NCBI RefSeq assembly: GCF_003254395.2
Contig: NC_037651.1
Span: 2,852,001 to 2,916,000, forward strand
From: Apis mellifera
Lineage: Eukaryota; Arthropoda; Insecta; Hymenoptera; Apidae
Length of the DNA stretch: 64,000 nucleotides
Direction of reading: 5' to 3'
Shown here: positions 37,601-51,330 of the stretch, in pieces
Layout: each line of letters opens with the position of its first letter
Position numbering within the stretch: position 1 is the first letter of the stretch
Notes under the pieces: model-generated
What the model saw: the letters and a program-made list of their open reading frames with translations, nothing else
Databases searched by the model: none
Told to the model about the DNA's origin: nothing
Translations under genes and position numbers: made by a program

Positions 37601-39858
37601 ATTTCAAGATTCATCAAAGATACGTGACGATTAGATATATGGAATGGAAGCGAAAGTAACGAAAGATTGTTGTCGATTGACGGGTGACTTTCGAAAGCCA
37701 CCCTGATCGCTTCGATTAATCATAACACGAGGGCTGTAATTAAAATTTCAAACCGGGAGAAAACGATTTTTGATCGGGACGACGATGTTACGATGTAATT
37801 AAAGACGGTGATTAAGGCTAAAGCGGAGACTAAAACGGCCGCCAGAAATTTATTATTATTCAAACGGTATCGGGCTTAAAATTACACCGTTTATTTTTCA
37901 TCCAGTTTAGAATAAACTGTAAATAAATTAAAAAAAGAAAATGTATTGGTAAAATATATCGGAATGAAAAGATAAATTATGATTGATTTATTTACCACGT
38001 GATATTCAGTTCAACATTTTACGATATTTCACAGTACAGGGAATAAATGAAACAACCATTTTTCTTTATCAGTCCACCCGGTATAACGTGAATTTATCTT
38101 TCACCGATTCCCTCTCATCAACGATTTGTCCTCATCAAGGATTACGAAGAGTCTTTTCACATTATACCGGTTCTCGCCATCCGGTTCTCCATTCGAAAAT
38201 GAATAATCAACCGATTATTGATCGCTTGTTTTCCACCTTGTGTGTGCCAATTACACACGATCGAGAGAAGGCGTCGAAAATAGAAGGAGCGGATAAGGAA
38301 AGTAAAAAAAATTTGAAATGGCGGAAAAGAAAAATATAAGAAGAAAAACGTTACGAACGCGTGAAAAGGCTCGAAGATTTTCATTAATTCCCCACGTATG
38401 CCTGCCTTGCATCTGCTCTTTTTATAATAAAACGTTTAACTCTTATCGCAATAGTAAAAACTTCTCACCAAAAGTATCACGGTCCTTTCGTCTTTACAGA
38501 GATATATGTACGCCTGTTTCAGAAGATATCCATGCACACGATGATAAAAACAGGACGTGGAAGGCATTAGTCTTTAAGGTGTGCACGGTAAATATAACGA
38601 AGTGAGTTTATCGATGTTTTAACGCAGTGAATGTGGGTTGGCCGAGAAAATATGATTGTCGTCTTATAAAATACGAAACTGATTGTTACCTGGAAACGTT
38701 TCAAAGACCCTCTGAAAAATTGATTTTAATTTTATTGCAACTTTGACTTTGGAATTTATTTTCGATGAAGAAAGGAAGGAGGATGGATAAAGAATGTTGG
38801 AGGGAGTGTCGACGAGCAAATGAATTTTTTTTTCTTTTTTCTTTTGGATTTTTTTGAAAGATATTTCAATGAAGATTATAGAAAATATCGTTGGAGAATT
38901 GATTTGACGAGTTGAGCTTCCAATTTGAAATTTTAATTATTCTCACTGCGTTCTCACATTGAATTGAAACTTGTTTTTCATTCAAAGTTACGTTATCAAA
39001 GCGTTACGTTATCTTTCGTGGCAAATGGAATATATATATAAAACCTTGTTTTCGAGTTGTGAGTTTTGCAACAACATTTTTTTCAAAAGTAGTTGAACTA
39101 GTTTCACATGGATATATTTACAAACGGATCAACTCAATATCTTACGTAGATTACCTTGTAATCTAATTCCTAATCAATTTTCTTCTTCGAGTATTTGAAC
39201 TATGAGTCATCAGAATATTAGGTGATGAAGTGAAAATTTATATTAATTGAATATTAAATAATAAATATGCGTATCTAATGTATGCACGAATAAAAGTTAA
39301 CACCATAAATAAACTTCGAAATAATCGAACAAGACTAAGGAAAATTTAGAACAAGTGTGAAGAATTAATATTAAAAAAAAATTGAAACGTTCGAATAGCT
39401 ATTTAATTATTTATATTTGTAGTCTCGTTGGTAAGTAAAAACAAGTGAAGTGAAAAGTGAAAAGTGATCAAGGAACAGGGACAGGCGAGGAAGAAAAATT
39501 CAATTCGATAATAAATTAGAAATTTTGAAGGCACAAACAAAATCATAATTTACTTGTAACACGCGTTTCACTTTCACTCGTTATTTAAAGTTCAATTTTT
39601 TGTAACAAGTACTAAAACAAAAATTAATGTCACGTTTAATTGTCCATAACAATTATGGTAACGATACCGATATTAAAATACCGTTGAAACGATAATAAAT
39701 GAATGAATCGTTTAAAAAAGAATCGTTTTTCGAAGAACCGCTTCTTCCTTTCATAAAATTTTCTCTCTCCGTGTTATATATAATAAATCGTAAAACGAGT
39801 TCAAATTTTAAAGCAATCTATATCATCAACAGTTACTTCTTCTGTTTATTATAATTTT
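34691..39858. other. Long AT-rich region with a few GC-richer blocks
   Basis: No supported gene. Blocks at about 35,170-35,460, 36,230-36,360, 37,050-37,400 and 37,680-37,890 are less AT-rich. The last is dense in TAAT-type homeodomain cores (several GATTAA/TAATTA strings) and looks like a possible enhancer. (AT)n at about 36,001-36,020 and (GGA)n at about 37,197-37,217 are present. Confidence 0.4.
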
Positions 39859-40400
39859 AATCTTTTCAAAATAATTTAATATATACACAGATATTTACTC
39901 AATCATTGCCAAAACTTTTAATCTTATTAGAATTATCGAAACAATTATATATCTAATATAAATTTTATTTCTTATTATTATAATAGAAATCAGTATATAA
40001 ATACTTGCATCGAGTTCATCAATCTTTTCAAAATAATTTAATATATACACAGATATTTACTCAATCATTGTCAAAACTTTTAATCTTATTAAAATTATCG
40101 AAACAATTATAATATCTAATATAAATTTTATTTCTTATTATTATAATAGAAATCAGTGTATAAATACTTGGATCGAGTTCATCAATCTTTTCAAAATAAT
40201 TTAACATACACACATATATCTACTCAATCATTGCCAAAACTTTTAATCTTATTAGAATTATCGAAAGAAACAATTTTATTGTAAAAATAATTCCTACGTT
40301 ACATTTATATTTCATAAAAATATATTTATACCTAACATAAATTTTATCTGTCGATATTATAATAGAAATCAGTGTATAAATACTTGGATCGAATTCATCT
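39859..40400. repeat. Three-copy tandem repeat, about 162 bp
   Basis: AATCTTTTCAAAATAATTTA starts copies at 39859, 40021 and 40184. The first two are almost identical and the third carries an extra segment of about 50 bp (around 40,270-40,330). AT-rich, non-coding. Confidence 0.92.
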
Positions 40401-41099
40401 AAATACGTATATATATATTCAGATATAAATGAGAAAAAGTATTAATTAAATTAATATACAAGCCTGCCCTCTGCCGTTCGTTCCTTTCGATCTCCCTTGT
40501 ACGTGATATACACACAACGAATACCAACGTTATTCTCCTTTGCACACTGTGAAAATTGTGAGTCGTTTGCATTAAGAGCGCAAGATATAAGCAATGGCGC
40601 ACAGCCTCATGCTGTAATCGATCTGCGATTTTGAACGGCGATAAACGTTGCTCGAGATACTCGATTAAACAGGTCACATTCGCGTTATTTCTTGGATAAT
40701 AAAACGTTAATTATCGTATGATAAAATAAAAAAGAAAAAAAGGACGCAGTCTGTTGGTTTCAGTAATTTTAAGTAATTGAATAATAAGTTAATTGCCACG
40801 AACGGAAAAAGAGGGAAATTTTTAATCCTTCCTCCCTCTTTCTTTAAGATGCTTTGACTTTTATATAGAACGTACGTAGATAAACGTGACACGTATGCAA
40901 ATGAGACAGATATTCCTTAACGAAGATTTATTATTACAAATCGATATTATAAATCGTTTCTTTTCAAGATTTCACGTAATTTCTCGAACTCTGAAAGATA
41001 ATTTAAACTCGCAAAGCTTCGTCCAAACTTTCAAACTTTGAAAAAAAATCACCTTCCAACCGACGACTTCCAAAAACGATATATAGAAGAAGAAATCTT
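40401..41099. other. Intergenic, no gene seen
   Basis: AT-rich apart from a short block at 40,460-40,690. That block is open on the minus strand but without a recognisable protein or splice sites. Confidence 0.4.
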
Positions 41100-41581
41100 C
41101 TCTTCTCGAGACGGAATTAATATTCCACTTAATGGAACGCGCATCACCCTCCAAGAAAATAAGACGATTCGATAAATTCGTGGAGTGGAACAGGCAGAAG
41201 GAAATCTCCTTCTCCCTCTCTCTATGGCGGCACGGACGAGTCAATTCCGCCGCCCCTGGCCGAGAGTCGATGGTTGTTGTCAGAGAGCGAAAGGAGCCAA
41301 GGGTGGCCGAGGACGTCCGAGGAAGGAGTGGTGGCTGGGGGGCAAAGCGATCTCGTGGGAAAAAGGAGCAGGTGTGACTCGAGCGAGAGACTCCGCGCGG
41401 GGCGACGCGAGTCTTCGGGGAGCCGTGACGCGCGCGTCTTACACACACGCATCCGCGCGTGGACGAAGCGTGTGGAACACGTGGTCACGGCCGTGGTGGG
41501 CGTGCGTTAGCCGATCCTCCTTTAGACGCGCTCGCCAGAAAAAGGATTGCGATACGAGCTAGTGTAGCATGCGAGGGGGAT
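41100..41581. promoter_or_regulatory. GC island with GCGTG/CACG cores
   Basis: CpG-rich block with many CGCGCG and GCGTG strings (41,420-41,510) including CACGTGG near 41,479. No core promoter assigned. Overlapping open frames on both strands are unlikely to be real. Confidence 0.3.
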
Positions 41582-42189
41582 GATTTTAGTTGGGGAACAG
41601 GATTCCTTTCTCTTTCAAATTTATGCCGAAGATTTTTCTTTAGGATCGAAGATATATATATTGGTGTGAAATAGTGATTGAGATTTTTTTGAGATGATTA
41701 TAAAGTAGATTGGAGGATTGTTCTATCTTTTATCTCTGGATAAAAATATAGAATAAAATTCGATTAAACATTCGTTTTAATTTGTATTGGATTTTAGTTG
41801 GGGAACAGGATTCCTTTCTCTTTCAAATTTATGCCGAAGATTTTCGTTCAGGATCGAAGATATATATTGGTGTGAAATAGTGATTGAAATTTTTTTGAGA
41901 TGATTATAAAGTAGATTGGAGGATTGTTCTAGGTGGATAAAAATATAGAATAAAATTCGATTAAACATTCGTTTTAATTTGTATTGGATTTTAGTTGGGG
42001 AACAGGATTCCTTTCTCTTTCAAATTTATGCCGAAGATTTTTCTTCAGGATCGAAGATATATATTGGTGTGAAATAGTGATTGAGATTTTTTTGAGATGA
42101 TGATTGTAAAGTAGAATGAAGGATTGTTCTAGGTGGATAAAAATATAGAATAAAATTCGATTAAACATTCGTTTTAATTTGTATTGGAT
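41582..42189. repeat. Three-copy tandem repeat, about 200 bp
   Basis: GATTTTAGTTGGGGAACAGG starts copies at 41582, 41790 and 41987 (intervals 208 and 197). Each copy runs to TTTAATTTGTATTGGA. The duplicated minus-strand frames are by-products of the repeat. The first copy begins at the edge of the adjacent GC island. Confidence 0.93.
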
Positions 42190-45100
42190 AAGTGATAAAA
42201 GAAGGCAAAGGTATGTGACTTGAAGGGGACTGGAAGATAGATAAGAATTGCATGAGAATAAGAGATAAGCGACGGGTTATTATCGATCGTGATAGATCGA
42301 TGGATCGTTTCCTCGCTACGCGATTTCACACACAGTAATTGCTCCCGTTACGTCGAGATGCTCATCGATCGAGCAGATTATAATACATTCCTCCCTCAAG
42401 CAATGCTTCCGTTTACTGAGCAGTGGCCTTTTGAGGATCCTTCTTCTTTTTAACTATTCTAATCCAATTAATCGATATCGAATGATTTTAATAAAAACGA
42501 TTCAAATGTATCTATTAGAAAAATGTAATATATTTCTAACTGAAAAATCAATCTTTATACATTGTTATATATTATCCAAAATGTATCTACGCACCAAAAA
42601 ATACTTCAACATTTATTGTTTTCAATACCGACACGTATTTTCGACTGAAATTTTCGCACCGCGTTACGATCCCATCCAGGAAGTGGAACGGCGAAAAATA
42701 CACGTATTCGATTACATTCCTCGAATGTGGAAAAACATCTGTTCCGGCCCGTATACATATTCCGTATATTTCTCTAAATTACACCTATCGTACACAGGTA
42801 TCGATACACCGAACGGTACATAATTGGGAATGGGTTTGATTAATGAATCACTTGCGACGTCACAATGTTGCTATATTTTTCGCGCGAAACGATAAAATGT
42901 GGAAGATGGCCATCACCGGCCATTAATCGACGAATCCATCGGGCGAGCAATGCGATTTAAGACGGGATTATAATTGCCCTGCGTAGCGGCCGATCGGCAT
43001 TCACGATCGTTCATGCTTTACCTGAACGTGTAATTTCTACGCATTTCCTTCGGGATTCTCTCTCACCCCTCCGTCGTGTCGTATTGTCGATGATCAAGCT
43101 TGCGATACACTTCCAACTGCCACCGCCATATTTATTATCAACCAACACGCCATTTATTCCAACGGTTAATTATTTGAAATTGGTTTCGCGATCTCGCGTA
43201 ATTGCGACTAATTGGGGTGATTAACCGTTCGGGATATAAGGAATTTAAATTATTTTGCAAATCCGCCGAGGAATTCTTCACCGCGTTCGCGATGTATTTG
43301 AATTAGCGAAATTATACGTGGAGGGAAATATGATTTTGAAAGAGGAGGAAAAAGTATGCGCAAACGTTTGATAAATGTAAAGATATTTTCGTAAGAGAAA
43401 TATTATTGTCGAATTTTGCGATATAATGTTTCGTTGATATGATAATATTAAGTGAATGAAACGAGGAGAGGATTCCATTTGGAAAAATAAAACGACTACC
43501 GGTTTTTACTGACTGGAAGTATTAACTTCTTCAAAGATGAAATTATTAAACACGGAGAGAAAATAATTATTTTTTTATTCTTTTTTTAAGTATATATATA
43601 TATAAAACAGGTTGAATAATTTCCTCGGTTTTAACGATAGAAAAACTTGCTCGATTTCAGTGAGCATAATCCAATAAGTCGATTTTATTTTTTCAACAGA
43701 CTTATAATTTTTTTTATTCGCTTTCTGATATTTCAAGACGAATAATTCATAGCTGGAGATGATTCGAGAAATGAATTCTGTATATCTAAATATCCAAGAA
43801 TGCAAGAATATTTAATTTATCAAAGTTAACGGAAAAGATTAAAATTATCCAAAAATATTCATTCGTATCATCTCGTTTTCCAACATCTTTCAAATGTAAT
43901 TTTTTATTTATTTCCTCATTTGAGTCGAAAATTCAAGTCAATCGAATTCGGCTCGGATCTTCATTATTTCGATAACATGTTCGAGTTAACGTTTTTACGG
44001 TCACGAGTTTCCCCTCTTGAAAAGACGCAGAAGGGAAGGTAAAAAAAAAAAGAAAAAGAAATGGAAAAAAAAATGAAGTTTAATCACAAGCTCGAATAAC
44101 TTGTAATTACTACTATGAGACGAATCTTTAATTAACACAAAGCATCAAATTAATTGCTATGTAGTATCGAAATTCGATTATTATTAACGTCCATAAGAAT
44201 TTGATACGTAAAGCGTTCTCGGCAGCGCATAGCAGTTTGATGCGATGCTCGTTTGAATCGATTTTTACGAGATTTTAATACGTAATTCCTTTATTTTTTA
44301 ATCGAATTTTTTTAACACGTTTATTTTTAAGAATGACAATTTTACAAAAAGGAATTTTTTTTCCATTTTAAATGGAAAAACAAAGGATAGAAAAATTTTC
44401 GACAAATTTGAATAATTGGCGCGATCGAGAAATCATCGAATACAATTAAACTCGCGAGTCTAAAAATAATAAAAAAAAAAAAAGTAATGAAAAATTACGA
44501 TAATCGAAAAAATTGTTGTTGTTCCAATTATTTCTGTTTACCTTAATCTTCCGCGCGCATTAATTATTATATAACGCAACTTATCGAGTGTTCGAATCGA
44601 AAATTAATATAATAATATACCTTTCACAAATATAAAAAAAAAAAAAAAAAAACTGCGCCGAGTAAAATCCAAAAATACGACCATCAATTTCCAATTCCGA
44701 AACAAACGAACAAAAAGCAACGGTATCTCGAAGATATTAAATGAACGCATTACGCTTGAACGAGAATCGATAAACACCCATAAAGACTCGCGCGACTCCA
44801 TAGAACTGTCACAACAGTCAATGAGTATAATTAAAAGTCCCAGTAATCAAATACATTACACCTCGCATATTAGTCATTAACAACTATACTGTAAGAACAG
44901 TGAAAAAACAGATCATATGTTCCAATGTATAAATTGAATTAATTAAGAGTAAAACCATCTGCGATTCGATTCGTTCGCATTGGATTGTTGTCACTCGTGT
45001 AATTGTTCCCAAAAAAAAAAGAAAAAAGAAAAGAAAATCGGTAAGATGGTGTTTTCACAACCGATCGTTTTTCATGATATTAAATATCCAAGAATATTTT

Positions 45101-45203
45101 AAGTAATTACAGAAGAGTGTTTGCGAGATTCGTCGAAGAGATTTGAAAATGAAAATCGATCGACTCGGCAAGAAATCCGATGCTCGATAAAGTTGATAGG
45201 GCT
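42190..45203. other. Intergenic; possible regulatory block at 42,840-43,260
   Basis: Mostly AT-rich. The block at 42,840-43,260 is less AT-rich and lacks open frames, as a conserved non-coding element might. No gene or RNA recognised. Confidence 0.35.
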
Positions 45204-45214
45204 GCCATCTAGCG
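45204..45214 (-). promoter_or_regulatory. CTCF-like site CGCTAGATGGC (minus)
   Basis: The + strand reads GCCATCTAGCG. An identical 11-mer is present in the other orientation at 59,097. The AGATGGC core resembles the AG(A/G)(T/G)GGCGC core of CTCF sites. The identity of the binding factor is inference. Confidence 0.35.
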
Positions 45215-48200
45215 GACCCACAAAAGGGAAAAATTAATTAAAGGAAATATTTATTAAATTTGGCTATCCTCGCTTGTAAATTGATATATAAAATAACAAC
45301 ACCAGGTGTGCTTTAATTCAGTGGTTCTCCGATCCAATATTGTTAATACCGTAATGATAACGTTCAATCCGTGTTTTTAATTGTCGTTGATACATTTATA
45401 TACGCATCGAATACGTTGTTGAAGAGATATCTCGTGCGTTTAGTTTTATCCTTTCAACAGGATGTACTTTAATTGCAAATTAAAACTCGAAACAAGATTG
45501 GAAAAACACTGTTAACAATATCACGAAAGGAGTTTACAATTCGAAAAGAAAAATCTAATTTTTAGAAAACAGTTATGGAAGAAATATTCATCCGAAATGA
45601 CGATTCGAGAAAAGATTGGAAAATGTTCGTCATCGACGAATGGAAGGAAGGAAGGGGGTTTGATGAGGGGACGAGTAGAAAATAGGAGGTGGAGCAAGAG
45701 GGAGGGTAGGGTGATATCGTTTCAACGACTTAATAGTACGTTCCACGCTCTCTCGCGGCTATTTATAGCGAGGCAACAGGTTAACGCCTACATTTCAGGA
45801 GTACGAGTTTAATCGGCAAAGGCGTTTACAAGGCGATACCTTGGACGATTATGGCCGGCAGGTAGAGGAAGAGGATTTTTTTCCTTTTTTTCTTTTTTCA
45901 CTCCGTGAAAATTATGCCCTCTGCCTAATCACGACTCGCCTAGAGCTGTAAACACAAGATACCTCCACTATCTCACGCGAGATCCCCTCGTTTCAGTTTG
46001 ATAGAAGAAGAATTTTTCTTCTATGACATTTACGATCGATGAAAATATTATTTTTTTTTTTCAAATATCCATTTGAATACGTTTATTATAAATTATACAA
46101 CTATCCTGATTTATTTGTGTATTAATATTGTAATTTGTTACAACTCTACTTATTTAAAGTACAAGATTTTATTTCTAAAACAAAATTTAATCAAAATAAT
46201 CTACGTGTATATATTTATATATTGGCAGAACGTTGACCTCTTTTTCACCAGAAAATCCATACTGCCATGCGCACGCATGGGATTCGAAAAACCGAATGGC
46301 CAATTGCCGCAATTAATCTTCGTCATCGAGTCAATTAACAACGATATTTACGGCAATTTGTAATATTAATTAGATCGAGCGGATAAAAGGAAAGTAACGG
46401 GGAGAGCGGAGCGGTGACCGGTTAAGGTAATATTTCGCGTTAATTGACAGTAAAGACTTTCATCGGTCAAGGTATTACAAGGCCGTAAAACGCGGCGGAA
46501 ACAAATAACGAGGCGGGTATCGGGTTGCGTAGAAAATCGAGAAGGGAAATAAATTAGGAAAAATGTCGTCGAGCGGTAAACAAGTATTCAACGCGTTAAA
46601 GGTGGATAATCGCTTCACGCCAGGTGTTGATTTACATCGAGTATCCAACACCGGTAGATTTCGTGACATTTGTTCATAAACGGGCGTTGCAAAAGCGTTT
46701 TTCGCATCTGTCGCGGTTTATCGGGGATTGTCGCGACGATCGTCGTGGATAAATCGTAATCGTAATCTCGAGCGTAAAGGAGCGTAACCCTAAAACGTAA
46801 TTCAACCCGTTCCCTGTTATTATTTGTCTCTTCCCTCCTTCCCTCCTTCCCTGTGCTTTCTCCACCATCTGACGTTCGACGTGTAATATTTCGATAAAAT
46901 AATCGATTTGAAGATATATTTATATTTGTCGAATTATGAATGAACTTTTGTTACGAAACTGAATTAACTGTTAAATGATAGTTGCAATTCTTACAAATTA
47001 TATATTCTAATATAAATTTTACATGTATTTGTTTCGAATAGCTAAGACTAATTTTTAAGATAAAAAGGAAGAGTCAATCTTTTGAATTAATCCTTCGATT
47101 TAATCCTATCCAAGCAAATCGAGGAATAAATTCTCTTCGATCGTAAACAGTTCCCGCATGATTCCACAATTTGTTTCCACATCATATGTAAGCAAAATTG
47201 AAAAGCAATGTAATAAAAGTAGCGACACAATCGGTTAACTGTAAATTGGTACGTCGAGATCGGTCAAACCGATACGTATAACAAAACGAAGAACGTGAAA
47301 TCTTTGGAGGAAGTTTAAATCTCAAAAATAAAGAAAGAATGATATCTCTAATTATCAAATAGTTACTCTCCATAATATCCTTTATAGATCAAATATTTTC
47401 AATTGTATAATTTTATTTTTATCCTTAATTATTTCAACTCTGATAATAATTCAATAAACAACAAACGAAAATTCAACCCTCTATGGATAGAATTTATAAT
47501 CGAATTTAAAAACTACAAATCATTATTTTGAATAATCACCAAGAATATGCAAATTACTCTTCCTAACAAAACAAAAGAAGAAGCTTAGTTTCATTTTCGA
47601 TTAACAAATTATTTGAATAAATATTTCAACGGATTATAAGAAAGAAAAACGCCGATTCAAATCTTCTATATTTCTCAACTTTCTCCAAGCATCCTAATTT
47701 TTTGAGAAAAGATCAAATCGATGAGAGGGAGAGGGAGCGAGAAGGAGATCGGCAGAGGACGAGGCGGCGCACACATGGTGGTCAATCTTCCATCCGTTAA
47801 AGGATCTCGTTCTACCGGTCCTCGGCAACGATCTTTTCCCTCCACGATAACCGACACACACGGGTATCGGGGCTGTCACTCGTTAGATGTCTCCCCTCTT
47901 GACGAATCGCGTGTTCCTGTCAAAGCCGCCACGGGAATAACGTCGCTTCTCACGAGCACCGATCTTCTTCTCTGAATACTCGCACAACGTGTCCCACCTC
48001 CTCTCCCTTCTATGATTCCTACGGGGTTGCAGTGGATATTCAGGGTGCAATGCACTCCTTTTTCTCTCCTCATCGAGAATCGATTGTAAATTTAAATGAT
48101 CTTCGTTTCTACTCGATGTAGAAATTATTAATGAGAATCAATAATAAATTTTGATAGTTGTGATTTGATTGACGTGTAATGGAATTTTTTAATTACTAAT

Positions 48201-49461
48201 GATAGATAGATATTACACCGTGGAAAAATTCTAATAAGAAATGTACATTCTATTCAAGATACATATTTAATTTACAGCCTAAATATTGTTATTAATTTGC
48301 ATTTATATACAGAAATTTTTTGAAAGAAAAAGGAAAGGATGAAAAATTGTAAAATTATAACATCTAATCCCATTGGATGCACGTACGAAAACGGTCGAAA
48401 AGGGAATCGGGGATAAAAATATCTTCTCACGAAATTCACGAGGAAGCGCGCGCCTGTGAAATTGTGTCACACGTTCGCAACTCGTTTATTGCGTCGATTC
48501 ATTGCACGAAACTGGCCGTGATCATGTCTTAATTGCAGCCGTGCACCGGCACAATAAGTTTATTTTTTTCGCCACACCTTTTCCCGAAAACACCAAACGA
48601 GGGACCAGGTTTGCCTTGCCCCGTCCCTGCGTGTCTCTCGTTTCAAGCCCACTTAACCCTTCCTTATCGTTGACCTCAATGACGAGTCGTTCGCACGAAT
48701 TTGCACACCGCTCGTAAAGTGAACTGGGGCTGGGAGGAGGGAGGAAAAAAAACCCTAGAAATTAGGGGAAAGTTGGCAAAATTGCAGGTATCGCTTATGA
48801 CGTTTTATATTGCATTTCCCGTTTTGTAATGTAATTTGCACGTATGAAAATCGTGGAAATTGAAGCTTGATATTCGAGATACTCATTATGCGTTGTACGT
48901 TTAATCTTCTTCCAGGAACAGATTAATTCGTTATGATGGTAATTTGATGTGAAAATGAGGTTTGAGAAGTTTCTCTGATCCGTCTAATTAGTGTCTTAAC
49001 AGTAATATAATGGATCGTTCCAAAAAAAAGAAAAGAAGAATGGTTCCATTAATTGATAAATGAAAAACATTTAAACGACGCATCTAAATTTTTCCAACTT
49101 TTCCAATTGACTTACAAACCTATTATTAGAAATAGCGAGGAATATTATCGATGCTAATATAAATTACACGAAATTAAATTTAAATTACCAGCCACGAAAC
49201 TTAATCAAAAATCGTAATAAACTTTTACAAATCCGGATACAGTTCCATCCCATCCCATACATACACACACACATACAATAAATAACGCCTGTTATTTACA
49301 TCAAGTATCGTTCAATTCGCATATCGCGGTACAAAAGGAGCAGGATATAATCTGCCCACTTTTTTGTTTATACACGTCTCAATACCTATTTACCCGGCCG
49401 GCCACCAAAAGGTAATTTACGGTCTCTCGGCCGAAATTACGGTAAGATACGGCACAATTTT

Positions 49462-49464
<3 letters not shown>
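45215..49464. other. AT-rich intergenic region
   Basis: No gene seen. Less AT-rich blocks at 46,370-46,760 and 47,700-48,040 may be regulatory. A 16-bp near-perfect palindrome CCATGCGCACGCATGG sits at about 46,264-46,279. Confidence 0.4.

Positions 49465-49512
<48 letters not shown>
49465..49512. repeat. (TC)n microsatellite, 24 units
   Basis: Uninterrupted TC dinucleotide run at the left edge of a GC island. Confidence 0.97.
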
Positions 49513-49515
<3 letters not shown>

Positions 49516-50000
49516 CCCCCTCGAGGCCAGTTTTCGTCGGCGACACTCGCGTCTTTTTTCTTTTCCTTTCCACAGAGACGTCCGCTAACGCGACTCGGTC
49601 CCCCCCGACCGTTATGAGGCCCAATTTTTTTTCGATCGAAAAATCGCCGTGGTGCGTTGCGGTGCGTGCTGGCCACGGGGCCCTGGCGAGCACGAGTGGT
49701 GGGGAGGGGAGTGCGCGGGGACCCAACGGGGAGGTGGAGAGGCGGGGGGAGGGAGGAGGCAGAAAGGCCCGAAAAAAGACGCACACGTTTCTCGCACACG
49801 ACCACCACGCTCCGTGCACGCTTACGATCCTTCTTTCGCTGTCGGCTTCGAAAGGGAACCTCGAGGGTGAAACTCGAGAAAAGATGCATGCCGATCAGGG
49901 GGACAAATGTCTCCAATTGTCCACCACGGAATTGGTCCTGGCCTCTGGGAGAGGGAGCAGGAGGAGGGAGCTAATGTATGTACCTGTACGTACATTTTCT
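49513..50000. promoter_or_regulatory. GC island next to the (TC)n run
   Basis: CpG- and G-rich sequence with GGGGAGGTGG-type purine runs (49,690-49,770). Pyrimidine repeats bordering CpG islands are common near insect promoters, but I cannot identify a start site or donor. Confidence 0.25.
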
Positions 50001-50790
50001 GGGCCCTCTTGCACGAAATGGTATTTTACGGTGAAATTTAAATAAACATGGGATTTTTAGCCTCTGATCGAAGATTTAATTATTGTGAGATATTAAAATT
50101 AAGCTGTTATTTATTATGTAGATTACTCTCCTGTCAATAAGCTATCAGATATTTAACAATAAACAAAATAAAATCAAATTTGAAAGAATAATTTATCATT
50201 ATATTCAATAATAATAATAATAAATTGTAGCAACAAAGATAATGATCGTAGTGAGCAAATTCAAGCGATGAAATTTTCCAAATTATTTTGCCACTGTCAG
50301 AAAAAAAAAAGATATACAATATAGGTAGAAATTTTAAAATCACGCGATACTTTTACTTTTACTTTATTTTCTTTATTATCCCTACGCCACGGCATTTCAT
50401 TAGCATACATCATTACCCTAATATCTACATACATACAGAAATTACCGGTTCCCAAACGTCATTATAAAATAGAACGAGGACCGCGTATAATCATCCCTTC
50501 AAAACAAACAAAATTTAGGCCCGGGCAAAAAGTTAATCCGACACCGCCAATTAGATAACACCAAAACGGATCACCCCGAGCGTTCGCAGGGGGATACTTA
50601 AGACACCGAAAAGGATCGTTCGATTAAGAAACAACAACCGACGACGAGCGAAAAAAAAAAGAGAAAAATCCGATCGAAAAATTTTAAAAGCGGAGAGGAA
50701 GCACAGTTACTTACACGCCGATTATCCGCATCACCTACCAAGACCTAATCAATATTATCGATCGAATAACCCTTCCCCCCCCTCATTCAT
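50001..50790. other. Intergenic, no gene seen
   Basis: AT-rich on the left, becoming mixed-composition from about 50,380. No exon or RNA recognised. Confidence 0.45.
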
Positions 50791-50794
50791 CCCG

Positions 50795-51308
50795 TATAAA
50801 TACCCATCACGGCGATCGATCAACATATTGCTATCACGGTAGCACAATCTGGTTCCCCCCGGGAATAGCCAGCCGCATTAGCATAACGTCAAAACGCGCC
50901 GATACTTTTCCCCCGATCTCCGCCCCTCGCGCTCCTTCGCAAGGCGTGATTACCTTGCGAAGGGTTGCGGCACGGTTGGAGGAGGAGGAGGAGTAGAGGC
51001 AGAAGGAAAAAGAGGACGAGGAAAGAGGGTTGGCAGTCGCCTCGAGAGAGCAGCACGAGGACAGGTGGCGACGAGAAACCAGGGAACCTCGGAGCCACCG
51101 AGTTCTCACGCGCGAAACCTCCAGCTGCCACCAAAGAGATATACACACGCTGTTGGGGCCGATGGCAGGCAAGCGAGCGAGCCGATCAACACACCCTCGA
51201 GAAACGCACCCGCGCGTACCCTGCACGCGTGTGCACACGATTCCTCCACGTGTACCCGATTCTTCACCACGGATAAGTGGTGGTCGGATAGATCGGCGTT
51301 TATTTTAA
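50795..51308 (+). promoter_or_regulatory. TATA promoter and ATG-free leader: candidate transcript
   Basis: TATAAATA (50795-50802) is followed about 28 bp later by a possible start near 50,824. The next roughly 335 nt, although GC-rich, contain no ATG. The first ATG (51162) opens a 48-codon Arg-rich frame ending at 51,308. The leader holds a perfect 11-bp hairpin. This could be a short-ORF or non-coding transcript, or a first exon. The small frame has no recognisable domain. Confidence 0.3.
50934..50963. other. Perfect 11-bp inverted repeat, 8-nt loop
   Basis: The arms CCTTCGCAAGG (50934-50944) and CCTTGCGAAGG (50953-50963) flank CGTGATTA. The stem has no mismatch. It lies in the putative leader downstream of TATAAATA, where it could act as an RNA structure or as a dyad protein site. 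Confidence 0.65.
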
Positions 51309-51330
51309 GGGCTTTCCTCCCTTGAACGTC

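Noticed and set aside
38500..38578. A 79-bp segment between CTTTACAG and AAG|GTGTGC
   Set aside because: The splice sites look acceptable but the open stretch is too short to distinguish from chance, and it has no partner exon.
41777..42168. Two nearly identical minus-strand frames
   Set aside because: They are the same repeat unit read twice in the 200-bp tandem array.
42431..42823. A 130-codon + frame ending near TACACAG|GTATCG
   Set aside because: It begins in AT-rich noise, has no credible acceptor, and gives no familiar motif.
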